Positions 17,519 through 26,618 of a stretch of DNA of 57,601 nucleotides are shown here, in pieces. Position 1 is the first letter of the stretch; each line of letters starts with the position of its first letter. A program made the position numbers and the translations under genes. The notes beneath the pieces are model-generated. The model worked only from the letters and a program-made list of their open reading frames with translations. It was not told where the DNA came from and ran no database searches. The stretch comes from Levilactobacillus koreensis JCM 16448 (GTDB taxonomy: Bacteria > Bacillota > Bacilli > Lactobacillales > Lactobacillaceae), in NCBI RefSeq assembly GCF_001435525.1, contig NZ_AZDP01000043.1:1-57601 (forward strand). The letters run 5' to 3'.

Positions 17519-19009
17519 TTGGCGAAAAATTCAATTCGGGTTCGGTACGCACCGAGCCCAACCGGTCATTTACACATTGGTAATGCCCGGACGGCCATTT
17601 TCAACTATTTATTTGCCCGTCACAACAAGGGTAAGTTCATCATTCGGATCGAGGATACGGATACGAAGCGGAACATCGCTGACGGTGAACGGAGCCAATT
17701 AGAAAACTTAAAGTGGCTCGGCTTGGACTGGGATGAAGGTCCCGATGTCGGTGGGGATTACGGTCCTTACCGTCAGTCCGAACGGCGCGACATTTACACG
17801 CCACTCATCCAACAACTGTTAGATGAAGGCAAAGCTTACGAATCATACCGGACGGAAGACGAATTAACTGCCGACCGGGAAGCTCAAAAAGCGCGTAAGG
17901 AAATGCCACACTACGAATATGAATACGCTGGTATGGACGAGGAAGAAAAACAAGCTGCCATTGACGCCGCTAAGGCTAAGGGGTTGAAGCCGGTTATTCG
18001 TTTCCGCGTACCCAAGGACGAAATCTTCGAATGGGACGACATGGTTAAGGGTCACGTGTCCTTCAACTCCGATACCATTGGTGGGGACTTCGTTATCGCC
18101 AAGCGCGATGGCATGCCAACCTACAACTTTGCCGTTGTGGTTGACGACCACAAGATGGCAATCAGCCACGTCTTCCGTGGGGATGACCACGTTGCCAACA
18201 CGCCAAAGCAATTGATGATCTACCAAGCATTCGGCTGGGAAGCACCAAAGTTCGGCCACATGAGCTTGATTATCAGCAAGGACACCGGTAAGAAGCTGTC
18301 TAAGCGTGACGAATCCGTCTTACAATTCATCGAACAATACCGTGACTTGGGTTACCTGCCAGAAGCCATGTTCAACTTCATTCTGTTGTTGGGCTGGTCA
18401 CCAGTGGGCGAAGACGAAATCTTCAACCGGAAGCAATTTATCAAGATGTACGACGAAACGCGCCTGAGTTCATCACCCGCAACGTTTGACAGTGATAAGT
18501 TGGAATGGTTGAACAACCGTTATGTCAAGGATGCCGACGACAGTACCGTCATGGATTTGGCCTTGAAGCAATTGATCAAGGCTGGGAACGTTCCGGCTAA
18601 CCCTGATACGGCAACCATCGAATGGTCACGTCAACTCATCAACCTCTACAAGCGACAAATGAGCTACATGGCCCAAATCAACGATATGGCTTCCGTCTTC
18701 TTCCAGGAACCAGAACAAGTTTCTGGCGACGCCTTAGCTGAAATCAGCAACGACACGGCACCAATCGTGTTGAAGGAATTCGCTGAACAGATTGAAAAGC
18801 TGGACCTCTTTGATTCCGTAGAAATTTTCCACGTGATCAAGGCCGTTCAAGCCAAGACCGGCATCAAGGGCCGTCAACTTTGGATGCCAATCCGAATTGC
18901 CGTGACCCACGAAATGCACGGTCCAGAATTACCAGAATCCATTGAATTAGTTGGTCGCAAGACGGCCTTACAACACATTCACCAGACGTTAGCCCAACTC
19001 GAAGGTTAG
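17519..19009 (+). CDS. gltX: Glutamyl-tRNA synthetase
   Basis: Charges tRNA-Glu, and in lactobacilli normally also tRNA-Gln before amidation by GatCAB. Class I signatures: the HIGH variant [13 protein letters not shown] near the N-terminus and KLSKRDES (KMSKS equivalent) near 255. The length of 496 aa is typical. The TTG start is preceded by GAAAGAGG. Unlike Bacillus, no cysE follows before cysS. Confidence 0.96.
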   Translation: MAKNSIRVRYAPSPTGHLHIGNARTAIFNYLFARHNKGKFIIRIEDTDTKRNIADGERSQLENLKWLGLDWDEGPDVGGDYGPYRQSERRDIYTPLIQQLLDEGKAYESYRTEDELTADREAQKARKEMPHYEYEYAGMDEEEKQAAIDAAKAKGLKPVIRFRVPKDEIFEWDDMVKGHVSFNSDTIGGDFVIAKRDGMPTYNFAVVVDDHKMAISHVFRGDDHVANTPKQLMIYQAFGWEAPKFGHMSLIISKDTGKKLSKRDESVLQFIEQYRDLGYLPEAMFNFILLLGWSPVGEDEIFNRKQFIKMYDETRLSSSPATFDSDKLEWLNNRYVKDADDSTVMDLALKQLIKAGNVPANPDTATIEWSRQLINLYKRQMSYMAQINDMASVFFQEPEQVSGDALAEISNDTAPIVLKEFAEQIEKLDLFDSVEIFHVIKAVQAKTGIKGRQLWMPIRIAVTHEMHGPELPESIELVGRKTALQHIHQTLAQLEG

Positions 19010-19018
19010 TGATTTGGT

Positions 19019-19063
19019 AAAGAAGCCGAATATGAGCGGATAAGCTGCTCATTCGGCTTCTTT
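19019..19063 (+). terminator. Terminator of gltX
   Basis: AAGAAGCCGAAT-ATGAGC faces GCTCAT-TCGGCTTCTT, then TTGTTTTC. Confidence 0.85.
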
Positions 19064-19127
19064 GTTTTCTCCGGGATATGCTACAATGGAGCTAACTCAT
19101 TTGGTTCTGTGGTTTGGTGAAAATTGG

Positions 19128-19316
19128 CCGCACTGCGGCTGCCAGGGATTCCACCTGCTGTGGGAACGCTTCAGCCTGGAAGATCACCAGTCTTCTCGCT
19201 CGATTTGAAGCCACACAAAAATCGTGTGTCTTCAAAGTCGTCCATGGTGTAAGTCGGGAAAGTCCCCCGACTAACGCCATTATCACGGCTGAATCCATTC
19301 CTGGCCGCCTCTGGCT
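19128..19316 (-). repeat. Family 1 structured repeat, copy G
   Basis: Reverse orientation: it starts CCGCACTGCGGCTGCCAGGG and ends CTGGCCGCCTCTGGCT. Hairpin I stem GTCGGG/CCCGAC, hairpin II TTTGAAG/CTTCAAA, hairpin III CTGG/CCAG. It is followed 107 bp later by family 2 copy 2. Confidence 0.8.
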
Positions 19317-19423
19317 ACAGATTGTTCATTCATGCGGTAGATGTTACCTAGATGCTGTGTGTGACGGCCATCTACTGGCAGTGCAGTCTTATTGGTCTCG
19401 ATATGGCTGCCATTGAACAACAG

Positions 19424-19584
19424 TGTAAGCCGAGAGGTCGGCAGATATGAGCTCAGGCGCGTCGTTCTGCTAAGTCGGCGTTCTTGGCCGGCTTAGCAGA
19501 AGACCAAGCTTGGAGACTCGGCACTTACGAGGCTTCAAGTTGTGTCCGCACCGTTCCAGCCCATATCTGCCGACTGGTAAGGCG
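19424..19584 (+). repeat. Family 2 structured repeat, copy 2
   Basis: The outer stem GTCGGCAGATATGAGC pairs with GCCCATATCTGCCGAC. Hairpin I is TTCTGCTAAGTCGGC facing GCCGGCTTAGCAGAA; hairpin II is CTTGGAGACTCG facing CGAGGCTTCAAG. Together with copy G it fills the 630-bp gap between gltX and cysS. No T-box is seen before cysS. Confidence 0.85.
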
Positions 19585-19642
19585 CAGGCTACTGCAAAGC
19601 TACAGAATTAAAATATAAAAGTGACGCGAAAGGAGCCTTGGG

Positions 19643-21055
19643 ATGCTCAAAGTATTTAACACACTGACTCGGCAAAAAGAGACTTTCGAGCCAATTACCC
19701 CCGGTGTGGTCAACATGTACGTGTGTGGCCCCACCGTTTATAATTACATTCACATTGGGAACGCGCGGAGTGCCATTGCGTTTGACACGATTCGGCGCTA
19801 CTTCGAATACCGCGGTTACCAAGTCAAATACGTTTCTAATTTTACTGATGTCGACGATAAGATGATTAATGAAGCCCACCGGTTAGGGATTACGGTGCCT
19901 GAATTGGGGGACCGGTTTATTGCGGCCTTTAAGGAAGACACGGCGGCGTTAAACATTGAGCCAGCTACGGTCAATCCACGAGCGACCGACCATATCAATG
20001 AAATCGTGTCCTTTGTCCAAGACCTAGTTGACAAGGGATATGCCTATCCGGTTGATGGGGACGTCTATTACCGGGCACATAAGTTTGCCCACTATGGTGA
20101 ATTGGCGCACATGAATTTGGATGATCTGGAAGAGGGCGCTTCGCAGCACACAAACGATGAAGAGACTGCCCGTAAGGAAGATCCCGTCGACTTTGCGCTC
20201 TGGAAGGGGGCTAAGCCCGGCGAAATTTCCTGGCCATCTCCTTGGGGGGCCGGTCGTCCTGGTTGGCACATCGAGTGTTCCGTCATGTCCACCCATTACC
20301 TTGGCGATACCTTTGACATTCATGGGGGTGGCGAAGACTTGATCTTCCCCCATCATCAAAATGAAATTGCTCAGAGTGAGGCCAAGACGGGTAAAACCTT
20401 CGTTCACTACTGGTTACACAATGGTTTTGTGACCATCGGCGATGACAATGAGAAGATGAGTAAGTCACTGGGCAACTTTGTGACGGTCCACGACATTTTA
20501 AAGACGGTGGACGCACAAACGCTGCGGTTCTTCATGGCAACGACGCAGTATCGGCGGCCAATTCAGTACAGTCAGCGGAACTTGGATACGGCTGTCCGGA
20601 ATCTCGAACGACTGCAGACAGCGTATGACAATATGGGCTACCGCTTGAAGGATGCTGAAGCCGGCAATGACCCGAAGACGGAGCAGGAAACGCGGCAGAT
20701 CGTGGCGGATTACATCGACGCCATGGATGATGATTTTAACGTTCAAAATGGGGTGTCTGAAGTCTATGATTTGGCCCGGTTAGGCAACGTCTATGCTGAA
20801 CGGCCGGTGGTCTTCAAGGGCACACTAGAGTTTATGCGGCAAACACTGACGGACTTACTGAGCGTTTTTGGAGTCAAGTTAGCGTCCGCGGCCGAGCTAG
20901 ACGATGACCATATCGAGGCATTGATCCAAGAACGAATCGAAGCCCGGAACAACCGGAACTTTGAACGGAGCGATGAAATTCGCGAACAACTTAAAAACGA
21001 CGGCATCATTTTGGAAGATACGCCCCAAGGGACGCGTTGGAGAAAGGGAAATTAA
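19643..21055 (+). CDS. cysS: Cysteinyl-tRNA synthetase
   Basis: Charges tRNA-Cys. The HIGH motif is [14 protein letters not shown] and KMSKS is [10 protein letters not shown]. Zinc ligands include the early Cys (CGPTVYN), the WHIECSVM Cys and the His/Glu near [10 protein letters not shown]. The length of 470 aa is normal. The ATG follows AAGGAGCC. It is the first gene of a translationally coupled operon with mrnC, rlmB and rae1: its stop codon TAA overlaps the ATG of mrnC. Confidence 0.96.
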   Translation: MLKVFNTLTRQKETFEPITPGVVNMYVCGPTVYNYIHIGNARSAIAFDTIRRYFEYRGYQVKYVSNFTDVDDKMINEAHRLGITVPELGDRFIAAFKEDTAALNIEPATVNPRATDHINEIVSFVQDLVDKGYAYPVDGDVYYRAHKFAHYGELAHMNLDDLEEGASQHTNDEETARKEDPVDFALWKGAKPGEISWPSPWGAGRPGWHIECSVMSTHYLGDTFDIHGGGEDLIFPHHQNEIAQSEAKTGKTFVHYWLHNGFVTIGDDNEKMSKSLGNFVTVHDILKTVDAQTLRFFMATTQYRRPIQYSQRNLDTAVRNLERLQTAYDNMGYRLKDAEAGNDPKTEQETRQIVADYIDAMDDDFNVQNGVSEVYDLARLGNVYAERPVVFKGTLEFMRQTLTDLLSVFGVKLASAAELDDDHIEALIQERIEARNNRNFERSDEIREQLKNDGIILEDTPQGTRWRKGN

Positions 21056-21465
21056 TGACAATTGAAGCAGCAGATTATCGACAATTGAACGGGGTCGCAC
21101 TGGCCTACATGGGCGACGCGGCATACGAGGTCATCATTCGCCGGCATTTGATCGCAGAAGGCCTGGCAAAACCGAACCATTTACAAAAGACAGCAACGCA
21201 CTACGTTTCGGCTAAGGCCCAAGCGGCGTTGATCAACCTGATGGAACAAGACAAGCTCCTGAGTGAGGACGAATGGACGATGTTCAAACGCGGGCGAAAT
21301 GCTAAGAGCTACACCCACGCCAAGAACACGGATGTCGTGACTTACCGAATCTCAACCGGATTTGAAGCGCTCATGGGATATTTGGCCCTGAGTGGCAAGC
21401 AAGACCGAGTAGACGAATTAGGACAATGGTGCATTCAACAAGTGGAAGCGGGGCGAACTGAGTAA
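21055..21465 (+). CDS. mrnC: Mini-ribonuclease III
   Basis: An RNase III-like nuclease lacking the double-stranded RNA-binding domain, which matures 23S rRNA ends. The catalytic segment is [21 protein letters not shown], and [10 protein letters not shown] and [34 protein letters not shown] follow the family. The length of 136 aa from the ATG at 21055 is typical. It overlaps cysS by one base and rlmB by one base. Confidence 0.93.
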   Translation: MTIEAADYRQLNGVALAYMGDAAYEVIIRRHLIAEGLAKPNHLQKTATHYVSAKAQAALINLMEQDKLLSEDEWTMFKRGRNAKSYTHAKNTDVVTYRISTGFEALMGYLALSGKQDRVDELGQWCIQQVEAGRTE

Positions 21466-22235
21466 TGAAACCAGAACAATCAGAAAAAGATATCAGCAGT
21501 GACTTTGTCATTGGTCGGCATCCAGCCGTGGCGGCCTTACGGAGCCAACAGACCATCAACAAGGTGTTCCTCCAGAGTGGGTTAAAGGCCGAAGCACTGG
21601 ACGAAATTCGTCAGTTGGCAAAGAAGCGGCATCTGGTCATTTCCGAAGTCCCTAAGCAAAAGCTGGACCTGTTAACGGACCACCAAAATCACCAGGGGGT
21701 CGCCCTAGGGGTTGCCGCCTTTGAGTACGCCACCATTGACGACTTATTCGCTAAGGCCGAAGCTGCCGGTGAAGCACCATTCTTCTTGATTTTGGATGGC
21801 GTTGAAGATCCTCATAACTTGGGGTCGATTCTGCGGACAGCCGATGCCAGTGGTGTTCACGGAATCATTATTCCCAAGCGGCGTGCAGTTGGGTTGACAT
21901 CCGTGGTGGCCAAGACATCGACGGGGGCCATCGAGACGGTACCGGTTGCCCGGGTCACCAACATGGTCAACACGGTTAAAGAATTGAAGGACCGCGGATT
22001 GTGGATCTTTGGGACCGATATGAATGGAACTGACTACCGTGACTGGGACGCTAAGGGCGCCAGTGCCTTGATCATTGGCAACGAGGGCAAGGGTATTTCG
22101 CGCTTGCTAAAGGAAACGGTCGACGTGACGTTGACGATTCCAATGGTTGGTCACGTGCAAAGCTTAAACGCCAGTGTTGCGGCCGGTTTGTTGATGTACC
22201 AAGGCTTCAGTTCTCGTCACCCCGTGCAACACTAA
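21465..22235 (+). CDS. rlmB: 23S rRNA (guanosine-2251-2'-O)-methyltransferase
   Basis: A SpoU/TrmH-type knotted methyltransferase modifying G2251 in the peptidyl-tRNA site. An N-terminal RNA-binding domain (FVIGRHPAVAALRS) precedes the SPOUT domain with motif 1 LDGVEDPHNLGSILRTADASG, motif 2 IIGNEGKGIS and motif 3 IPMVGHVQSLNASVAAGLLMY. Its ATG overlaps the mrnC stop. The length of 256 aa is usual. Confidence 0.93.
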   Translation: MKPEQSEKDISSDFVIGRHPAVAALRSQQTINKVFLQSGLKAEALDEIRQLAKKRHLVISEVPKQKLDLLTDHQNHQGVALGVAAFEYATIDDLFAKAEAAGEAPFFLILDGVEDPHNLGSILRTADASGVHGIIIPKRRAVGLTSVVAKTSTGAIETVPVARVTNMVNTVKELKDRGLWIFGTDMNGTDYRDWDAKGASALIIGNEGKGISRLLKETVDVTLTIPMVGHVQSLNASVAAGLLMYQGFSSRHPVQH

Positions 22236-22260
22236 GTCAAAAAGAAATGAGCGAGGGATA

Positions 22261-22803
22261 ATGAAAGAAGACATTTTAATTGTCGATGCCTATAACATGA
22301 TCGGCAACTGGCCCAAACTCAACCGATTGAAATTAGCAGATCGGTTACCAGAAGCACGGGATGAGCTGCTGAGCATGTTGGCCAATTACCGTAAGCTGCG
22401 TGACGCGTCGATCACCGTGGTGTTTGATGCCATGTACGTTCCCGGTATCTCTAAGAGCTACAAGCAGTTTGACTTGGAAGTCGTTTGGACAAACAGGGAT
22501 GAGACGGCGGACAGCTATATTGAAAAATTGGCCAAGGAGCGGCAAACGCGGTTCACCCAAGTCACGGTTGCCACTAGTGACCAGGCTGAACAGTGGACCA
22601 TCTTCTCCGAAGGCGCCTTGCGAATCCCAGCGGGTGAACTTCTCCGAGATATCGAACGGGCCCAAAACGAGGTCAAACAGACGGCCCGCGAATTCGCGGA
22701 CAAGGGCATGGTGCGTAAATCACCGTGGAATGATCAGCAACTTTATAAGTTAGAGAAGTTGCGCGACCAAATGATGGCAAAGCCGGCGAAGAAGAAAAAG
22801 TAG
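22261..22803 (+). CDS. rae1: NYN-domain ribosome-dependent endonuclease (Rae1/YacP family)
   Basis: A 180-aa PIN-like NYN nuclease. In Bacillus subtilis the homologue cuts mRNA in the ribosomal A site. ILIVDAYNMIGNWP carries the first acidic site, VVFDAMYVPG the second, and TVATSDQAEQW the third. The C-terminus is Lys-rich (KPAKKKK). The ATG follows GCGAGGGA, 25 bp after rlmB. It is the last gene of the cysS operon. Confidence 0.88.
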   Translation: MKEDILIVDAYNMIGNWPKLNRLKLADRLPEARDELLSMLANYRKLRDASITVVFDAMYVPGISKSYKQFDLEVVWTNRDETADSYIEKLAKERQTRFTQVTVATSDQAEQWTIFSEGALRIPAGELLRDIERAQNEVKQTAREFADKGMVRKSPWNDQQLYKLEKLRDQMMAKPAKKKK

Positions 22804-23048
22804 CTGTAGATTGTAGGTGGAATCTATCTACTGATTGGTAACTATTAGTCGAAGTGGGATGGACGTAGTCTGAAATCACAAACAGTTTTTACTTAAATTC
22901 GATAGGAAACTCGTTGTTGGGTCAGTGTCAATCGTCGCTGACGGATTTTAGTTGCCACGATATTAGTATTAAATGATGCCTACTCGGGCATGCTTGATAA
23001 GCGAATCACATTTAATTTTCCAGTACCGATGGCATCAGCGCACAACCT

Positions 23049-23235
23049 GAGCCGGAGGAGGCCAGAGATGTAGCCAGCCGTGAAAATGGTGTTAGTCGGG
23101 GTTCTTGCCCGACTTACAGCATGGACGACCTGAGAGACGCATGGTTTTTTGCGGCTTTCAGGCGAGCCGAAAGCCCGTTTCTCAGGCTGTAGGCGTTCCT
23201 CACAGCAGGCGGAATCTCTGGCAGCCGGAGTGCGG
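23049..23235 (+). repeat. Family 1 structured repeat, copy C
   Basis: It starts GAGCCGGAGGAGGCCAGAGA and ends CAGCCGGAGTGCGG. Hairpin I GTCGGG/CCCGAC, hairpin II CCTGAGAGACGCA facing TGCGGCTTTCAGG, hairpin III AGCC/GGCT. Stem sequences differ from other copies while pairing is kept. Confidence 0.8.
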
Positions 23236-23305
23236 CCAAGTTATACAATTTGATTCTAGAAATATAAATTTAAAAATGAACGTTCGTTCGCTCGGCGAAA
23301 GGGCG

Positions 23306-23350
23306 GCCTTCCCGTAGACTGGAACTTACCAGACGAAGGGGAGGCTTTTT
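23306..23350 (+). promoter_or_regulatory. Hairpin covering the ribosome binding site of the sigma factor gene
   Basis: GCCTTCCC (23306-23313) pairs with GGGGAGGC (23338-23345), capped by CTGG/CCAG and a 6-nt loop, followed by TTTTT. The 3' strand includes the Shine-Dalgarno AAGGGGAGG. It has the shape of an intrinsic terminator that also masks translation start. Confidence 0.55.
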
Positions 23351-23352
23351 CA

Positions 23353-23922
23353 TTGACTGAGTTAAGCGATACCGCACTATTAGAGTTGATTCACCAGGGG
23401 ACGGATTCACCCGCGTTGCGTGTTTTATTTGAACGTTATCGGCCAGTTCTGTACCGAATGCAGCACCGCTATTTTATTCCCGGCCATGATGAGGATGACT
23501 GGGAGCAAGAAGCACTCCTGGTTTTTTGTACCGTCATTGAAAATTTTAAATTTAGTCGTTCCTTAAGCTTTGGCGCCTTTTACCGGTTGAACTTGGCTCA
23601 TCGCGTGTACGATCTGATTCGTAAAAGTCATGCGTTAAAGCGTCAGGCGGGACAATCGCCGCTTTCAATCGAAGAACATGGCACCTATTTTGCGGATACC
23701 TTAGTCGACGAGCATTGGGTCGTGCGTGAACAATTAGAAGTCAAGGAAACTTTGTTGCAATTACAGGGCGAGCTATCAGTGATTGAGCGCACCGTGTTTA
23801 CTGGGTTGGTTCAGGGCAGTAGTCTAGGGGCCATCAGTCAGCAGCAGGCGTTGCCGTTAAAGCAGGTGATTTCCGCCGCTCACCGAAGTCAGATCAAGCT
23901 GCGGCGACTATTGGCCGAATGA
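23353..23922 (+). CDS. Sigma-70 family RNA polymerase sigma factor (SigH/ComX-like)
   Basis: A 189-aa alternative sigma factor. Region 2 is visible as LRVLFERYRPVLYRMQHRYFIPGHDEDDWEQEALLVFCTVIENF, ending FGAFYRLNLAHRVYDLIRK; region 4 lies in LSVIERTVFTGLVQGSSLGAISQQ. Its place between the rae1 and rpmG-secE-nusG loci is where sigH sits in Firmicutes. In lactobacilli such factors control competence-type genes. The TTG start follows AAGGGGAGG, which is buried in a hairpin, so translation may be conditional. Confidence 0.85.
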   Translation: MTELSDTALLELIHQGTDSPALRVLFERYRPVLYRMQHRYFIPGHDEDDWEQEALLVFCTVIENFKFSRSLSFGAFYRLNLAHRVYDLIRKSHALKRQAGQSPLSIEEHGTYFADTLVDEHWVVREQLEVKETLLQLQGELSVIERTVFTGLVQGSSLGAISQQQALPLKQVISAAHRSQIKLRRLLAE

Positions 23923-23996
23923 TTGACGGGCGGGGCAAACGATGGTAAGCTATTGCAGTATGAGTTGAAGACGATTTGATCAAAGGTGGTGGCAAA

Positions 23997-24146
23997 ATGG
24001 CTCAACGGAAAATTGCCCTGGCTTGTTCGGTTTGCGGGTCACGGAATTACACCATCACAGCAAGTGCAACCCGCACGAAACGGCTAGAGGTTATGAAGTT
24101 TTGTAAGTACTGCGGTAAGCACACGTTACACCGCGAAACCCGTTAA
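23997..24146 (+). CDS. rpmG: 50S ribosomal protein L33
   Basis: A 49-aa protein of the zinc-binding L33 type with two CxxC pairs: CSVCGSRNY and [14 protein letters not shown]. The ATG at 23997 follows AAAGGTGG. It begins the rpmG-secE-nusG cluster. Confidence 0.95.
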   Translation: MAQRKIALACSVCGSRNYTITASATRTKRLEVMKFCKYCGKHTLHRETR

Positions 24147-24192
24147 TTTGACTAATCACAACGACAAACACTAATTCTAGGGAGGCAACACC

Positions 24193-24369
24193 ATGCGTTT
24201 ATTCCGTTTTTTTAAGGCGGTCGGGCAGGAAATGAAACAAGTTTCTTGGCCAGGCCCTAAGCAGACCCGGCACGATACCGGAACTGTAGTTGGCATTTCA
24301 ATCCTGTTCGCAATCTTCTTTGCGGTTGTTGATTGGGTCGTTCAATTTGGCCTGAAGTTCCTCGCTTAG
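24193..24369 (+). CDS. secE: Preprotein translocase subunit SecE
   Basis: A 58-aa essential clamp of the SecYEG channel. The cytoplasmic amphipathic helix contains the family signature EMKQVSWPGPKQTRHDT, followed by one transmembrane helix (VVGISILFAIFFAVVDWVVQF). The ATG at 24193 follows GGAGGCAACACC. It lies between rpmG and nusG as usual. Confidence 0.95.
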   Translation: MRLFRFFKAVGQEMKQVSWPGPKQTRHDTGTVVGISILFAIFFAVVDWVVQFGLKFLA

Positions 24370-24400
24370 TGGAATTGTCGGTAGTCAAATGTGACTAAAT

Positions 24401-24410
24401 ATGCTATATT
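24401..24410 (+). promoter_or_regulatory. Extended -10 promoter before nusG
   Basis: TGCTATATT in the secE-nusG gap without a good -35. A terminator-like hairpin follows within 15 bp, so start point and read-through are uncertain. Confidence 0.35.
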
Positions 24411-24424
24411 AGTAGGTAACAGGG

Positions 24425-24450
24425 AACTTCGTGTACGCGGAGTTTTTTTA
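24425..24450 (+). terminator. Terminator or attenuator between secE and nusG
   Basis: AACTTCG, loop TGTACG, CGGAGTT, then TTTTTATTTT. It ends the rpmG-secE transcript or attenuates entry into nusG. Confidence 0.7.
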
Positions 24451-24491
24451 TTTTGCTCGAAAAGTCAATGAAATTAAAGGAGTGCACCAAA

Positions 24492-25043
24492 ATGGTTGAG
24501 TCAGCTGAAAAGCAATGGTACGTTCTTCACACCTACGCAGGTTACGAGAACAAGGTTATGGCGAACTTGGAATCCCGGGCCGAATCAATGGGGATGCAAG
24601 ACAACATCTTCCGGGTCGTCGTTCCCGAAGAAGAGGAACACGAAGTTAAGAACGGTAAGGACAAGGTCACAATGGAAAAGACTTTCCCTGGCTATGTCTT
24701 GGTTGAAATGGTCATGAGTGACCAAGCTTGGTACATTGTGCGGAACACGCCTGGTGTCACTGGGTTCTTGGGCTCACATGGTCAAGGGAGTAAGCCAACG
24801 CCATTGTTGCCAGATGAAGTTGAACGCATCTTACGGCGAGTTGGCATTTCTGCACGGCATGCCGACTTGGACGTTGCTCCTGGCGATTCCGTCACGATCG
24901 TCGATGGTGCCTTCAGTGGCCTAGTTGGTAAGATTACTGAAGTTGACAACGAAAAGATGAAGTTGAAGGTCAACATTGATATGTTCGGGCGGGAAACCAG
25001 TACTGAACTGAACTTTGACCAAGTTGACCCAATCTTAGGTTAA
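24492..25043 (+). CDS. nusG: Transcription termination/antitermination factor NusG
   Basis: Couples RNA polymerase to pausing, termination and ribosomes. The N-terminal NGN domain includes KQWYVLHTYAGYENKV and KTFPGYVLVEM; the C-terminal KOW domain includes PGDSVTIVDGAFSGLVGKI. The length is 183 aa from the ATG at 24492, which has AAAGGAG upstream; the frame continues 39 nt further upstream without a ribosome binding site. Confidence 0.96.
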   Translation: MVESAEKQWYVLHTYAGYENKVMANLESRAESMGMQDNIFRVVVPEEEEHEVKNGKDKVTMEKTFPGYVLVEMVMSDQAWYIVRNTPGVTGFLGSHGQGSKPTPLLPDEVERILRRVGISARHADLDVAPGDSVTIVDGAFSGLVGKITEVDNEKMKLKVNIDMFGRETSTELNFDQVDPILG

Positions 25044-25055
25044 TTTGAAAAGAAC

Positions 25056-25084
25056 TTGTTGCAGTTAGTAAAGTGTGGTATGAT
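25056..25084 (+). promoter_or_regulatory. Promoter of rplK-rplA
   Basis: TTGTTG, a 17-bp spacer and TATGAT. The transcript starts near 25091, leaving a leader of about 85 nt that contains an L1-type site. Confidence 0.75.
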
Positions 25085-25111
25085 TCTCAGGTATGCGTGA
25101 TGCATATGTAC

Positions 25112-25150
25112 AAAGTGGGAGGGGCAAACTAACAGCCCCACTTACCACAC
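25112..25150 (+). promoter_or_regulatory. L1-binding leader site before rplK
   Basis: AAGTGGGAGGGGC pairs with GCCCCACTT and is followed by ACCACAC. The GTGGGAGG element copies the L1-binding region of 23S rRNA, as in known ribosomal-protein L1 autoregulatory leaders. Confidence 0.6.
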
Positions 25151-25174
25151 ACGGACTCAAGGAGGTATTGTCTC

Positions 25175-25600
25175 GTGGCTAAAAAAGTAGCTAATGTCGT
25201 TAAATTACAGATTCCTGCGGGTAAAGCAACCCCAGCTCCCCCAGTTGGACCAGCTTTAGGTCAAGCAGGTATCAACATCATGGGCTTCACTAAGGAATTC
25301 AACGCTCGTACCGCTGACCAAGCTGGTATGATCATTCCTGTTGTGATCAGTGTCTATGAAGATCGTTCCTTTGATTTCATCACTAAGACCCCTCCAGCAG
25401 CAACGCTGTTGAAGAAGGCCGCTGGTGTTGAAAGTGGTTCCGGCGAACCTAACACGAAGAAGGTTGCTACGGTAACCAAGGATCAAGTTAAGCAAATCGC
25501 TGAAACTAAAATGCAAGATCTAAACGCAGCTGATGTTGAAGCAGCTATGCGCATGATTGAAGGTACTGCCCGGAGCATGGGCTTCACGGTCGAAGGTTAA
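25175..25600 (+). CDS. rplK: 50S ribosomal protein L11
   Basis: A 141-aa protein of the GTPase-associated centre. The N-terminal domain ([29 protein letters not shown]) and C-terminal rRNA-binding domain ([29 protein letters not shown]) are complete. The GTG start follows AAGGAGG. It is co-transcribed with rplA. Confidence 0.97.
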   Translation: MAKKVANVVKLQIPAGKATPAPPVGPALGQAGINIMGFTKEFNARTADQAGMIIPVVISVYEDRSFDFITKTPPAATLLKKAAGVESGSGEPNTKKVATVTKDQVKQIAETKMQDLNAADVEAAMRMIEGTARSMGFTVEG

Positions 25601-25620
25601 GCTCAGTTTTCGGATAGTCG

Positions 25621-25676
25621 GACACTTCACGAAAATGAAATGTGTCAAGTGGGAGGTTTATCCGTTACAACCACAT
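25621..25676 (+). promoter_or_regulatory. Second L1-type site between rplK and rplA
   Basis: A hairpin GACAC-TTCA/TGAA-GTGTC is followed by AAGTGGGAGG...ACCACATT, the same L1-target-like motif as upstream of rplK. It ends 5 nt before the rplA ribosome binding site. Confidence 0.5.
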
Positions 25677-25698
25677 TTGCAAGGAGGAATACACAAAA

Positions 25699-26397
25699 AT
25701 GGCTCACAAACGAGGTAAGAATTATCAAGACGCTGCCAAAATGGTCGAGGCTGACAAGGTCTACGGCATGGGCGACGCGATTGATTTAGTTAAGAAGATG
25801 GATTTCGCTAAGTTCGACGCAACTGTTGAAGTTGCTTTCAAGCTTAACGTTGATACAAAGCAAGCGGACCAACAACTCCGTGGCGCATTAGTATTGCCAA
25901 ATGGTACCGGTAAGGAAACCACGGTAATCGTATTCGCTAAGGGTGACCAAGCTAAGGCTGCACAAGCTGCCGGTGCTGACGTTGTTGGCGAACAAGACTT
26001 AGTAGAACGCATCCAAGACGGCTGGTTGGACTTTGACGTTGCAATTGCAACGCCAGACATGATGGCCCAAGTTGGTCGTTTAGGCCGTGTCTTAGGACCT
26101 AAGGGCTTAATGCCTAACCCTAAGACGGGTACCGTTACGATGAACGTCGAAAAGGCTGTTTCCGATGCTAAGAACGGGCAAGTTACTTACCGGACTGACC
26201 GGGACGGTAACGTTGCTGTTCCATTTGGTAAGGTTTCCTTTGATGCTGACAAGCTTGCCGGCAACTTGAAGACCATTGCCGAAACGATTGTTCGTATCCG
26301 CCCAGCCGCTGTGCGTGGGACTTACGTTCAACACGTTTCAATCGCATCAACGTTCGGCCCTAGTGTCGACGTTGACTTGGCTTCTTTATTAGCCTAA
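25699..26397 (+). CDS. rplA: 50S ribosomal protein L1
   Basis: A 232-aa protein of the mobile L1 stalk and likely translational repressor of its own operon. It contains the L1 signature around [20 protein letters not shown] and [21 protein letters not shown]. The ATG at 25699 follows AAGGAGG, so the 57-nt upstream extension of the frame, which runs through the L1 site, is leader RNA. Confidence 0.97.
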   Translation: MAHKRGKNYQDAAKMVEADKVYGMGDAIDLVKKMDFAKFDATVEVAFKLNVDTKQADQQLRGALVLPNGTGKETTVIVFAKGDQAKAAQAAGADVVGEQDLVERIQDGWLDFDVAIATPDMMAQVGRLGRVLGPKGLMPNPKTGTVTMNVEKAVSDAKNGQVTYRTDRDGNVAVPFGKVSFDADKLAGNLKTIAETIVRIRPAAVRGTYVQHVSIASTFGPSVDVDLASLLA

Positions 26398-26432
26398 GTA
26401 AAATGTGATTTAAAAAAATCCCTTGCAATACG

Positions 26433-26461
26433 TTGACAGTGATGTCGAAGTATTGTATGCT
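26433..26461 (+). promoter_or_regulatory. Promoter of rplJ-rplL
   Basis: TTGACA (26433-26438), 17 bp, TATGCT (26456-26461). Confidence 0.8.
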
Positions 26462-26466
26462 ATTGA

Positions 26467-26600
26467 AGTTGTATTTAATAGATCTACCTAAGACTCAGGT
26501 GGCCTAATGGTCTTAATTTCCTGCCGAGGAAGAAGTTTACTTAAACTTTGGACTCCTTATGTCTTGGTGGCATAGGGATTTTTTTATCCCACCAAACTAC
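26467..26600 (+). ncRNA. Ribosomal protein L10 leader
   Basis: The leader has the usual layout of an L10 leader: a structured region with CTCAGGTGGCCTAATGG and TCCTGCCGAGG, then CCTTATG/CATAGGG and a run of seven T (26569-26588 region). In this class the L10(L12)4 complex binds the leader to repress rplJ-rplL. The terminal hairpin can act as an attenuator. Confidence 0.75.
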
Positions 26601-26618
26601 TCCGGGAGGTGAATTAAT

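Larger units (their letters stand above)
22804..23352. other. Intergenic region before the sigma factor gene
   Basis: About 550 bp. 22804-23048 shows no gene or clear terminator, only a minor TAGATT/AATCTA hairpin at about 22807-22830. Family 1 copy C occupies 23049-23235, and the leader of the sigma factor gene follows with a ribosome-binding-site hairpin at 23306-23350. Confidence 0.5.

Noticed and set aside
19585-19642. T-box leader before cysS
   Set aside because: No specifier stem, T-box sequence or terminator; the space is occupied by family 2 copy 2.
23279-23291. LexA/SOS-box-like GAACGTTCGTTCG before the sigma factor gene
   Set aside because: It lacks the 4-base spacer of the Firmicutes LexA box CGAAC-N4-GTTCG and is only an 8-bp palindrome.
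23105-23317. Open frame of 70 codons before the sigma factor gene
   Set aside because: Entirely explained by family 1 copy C and the leader; no family resemblance.
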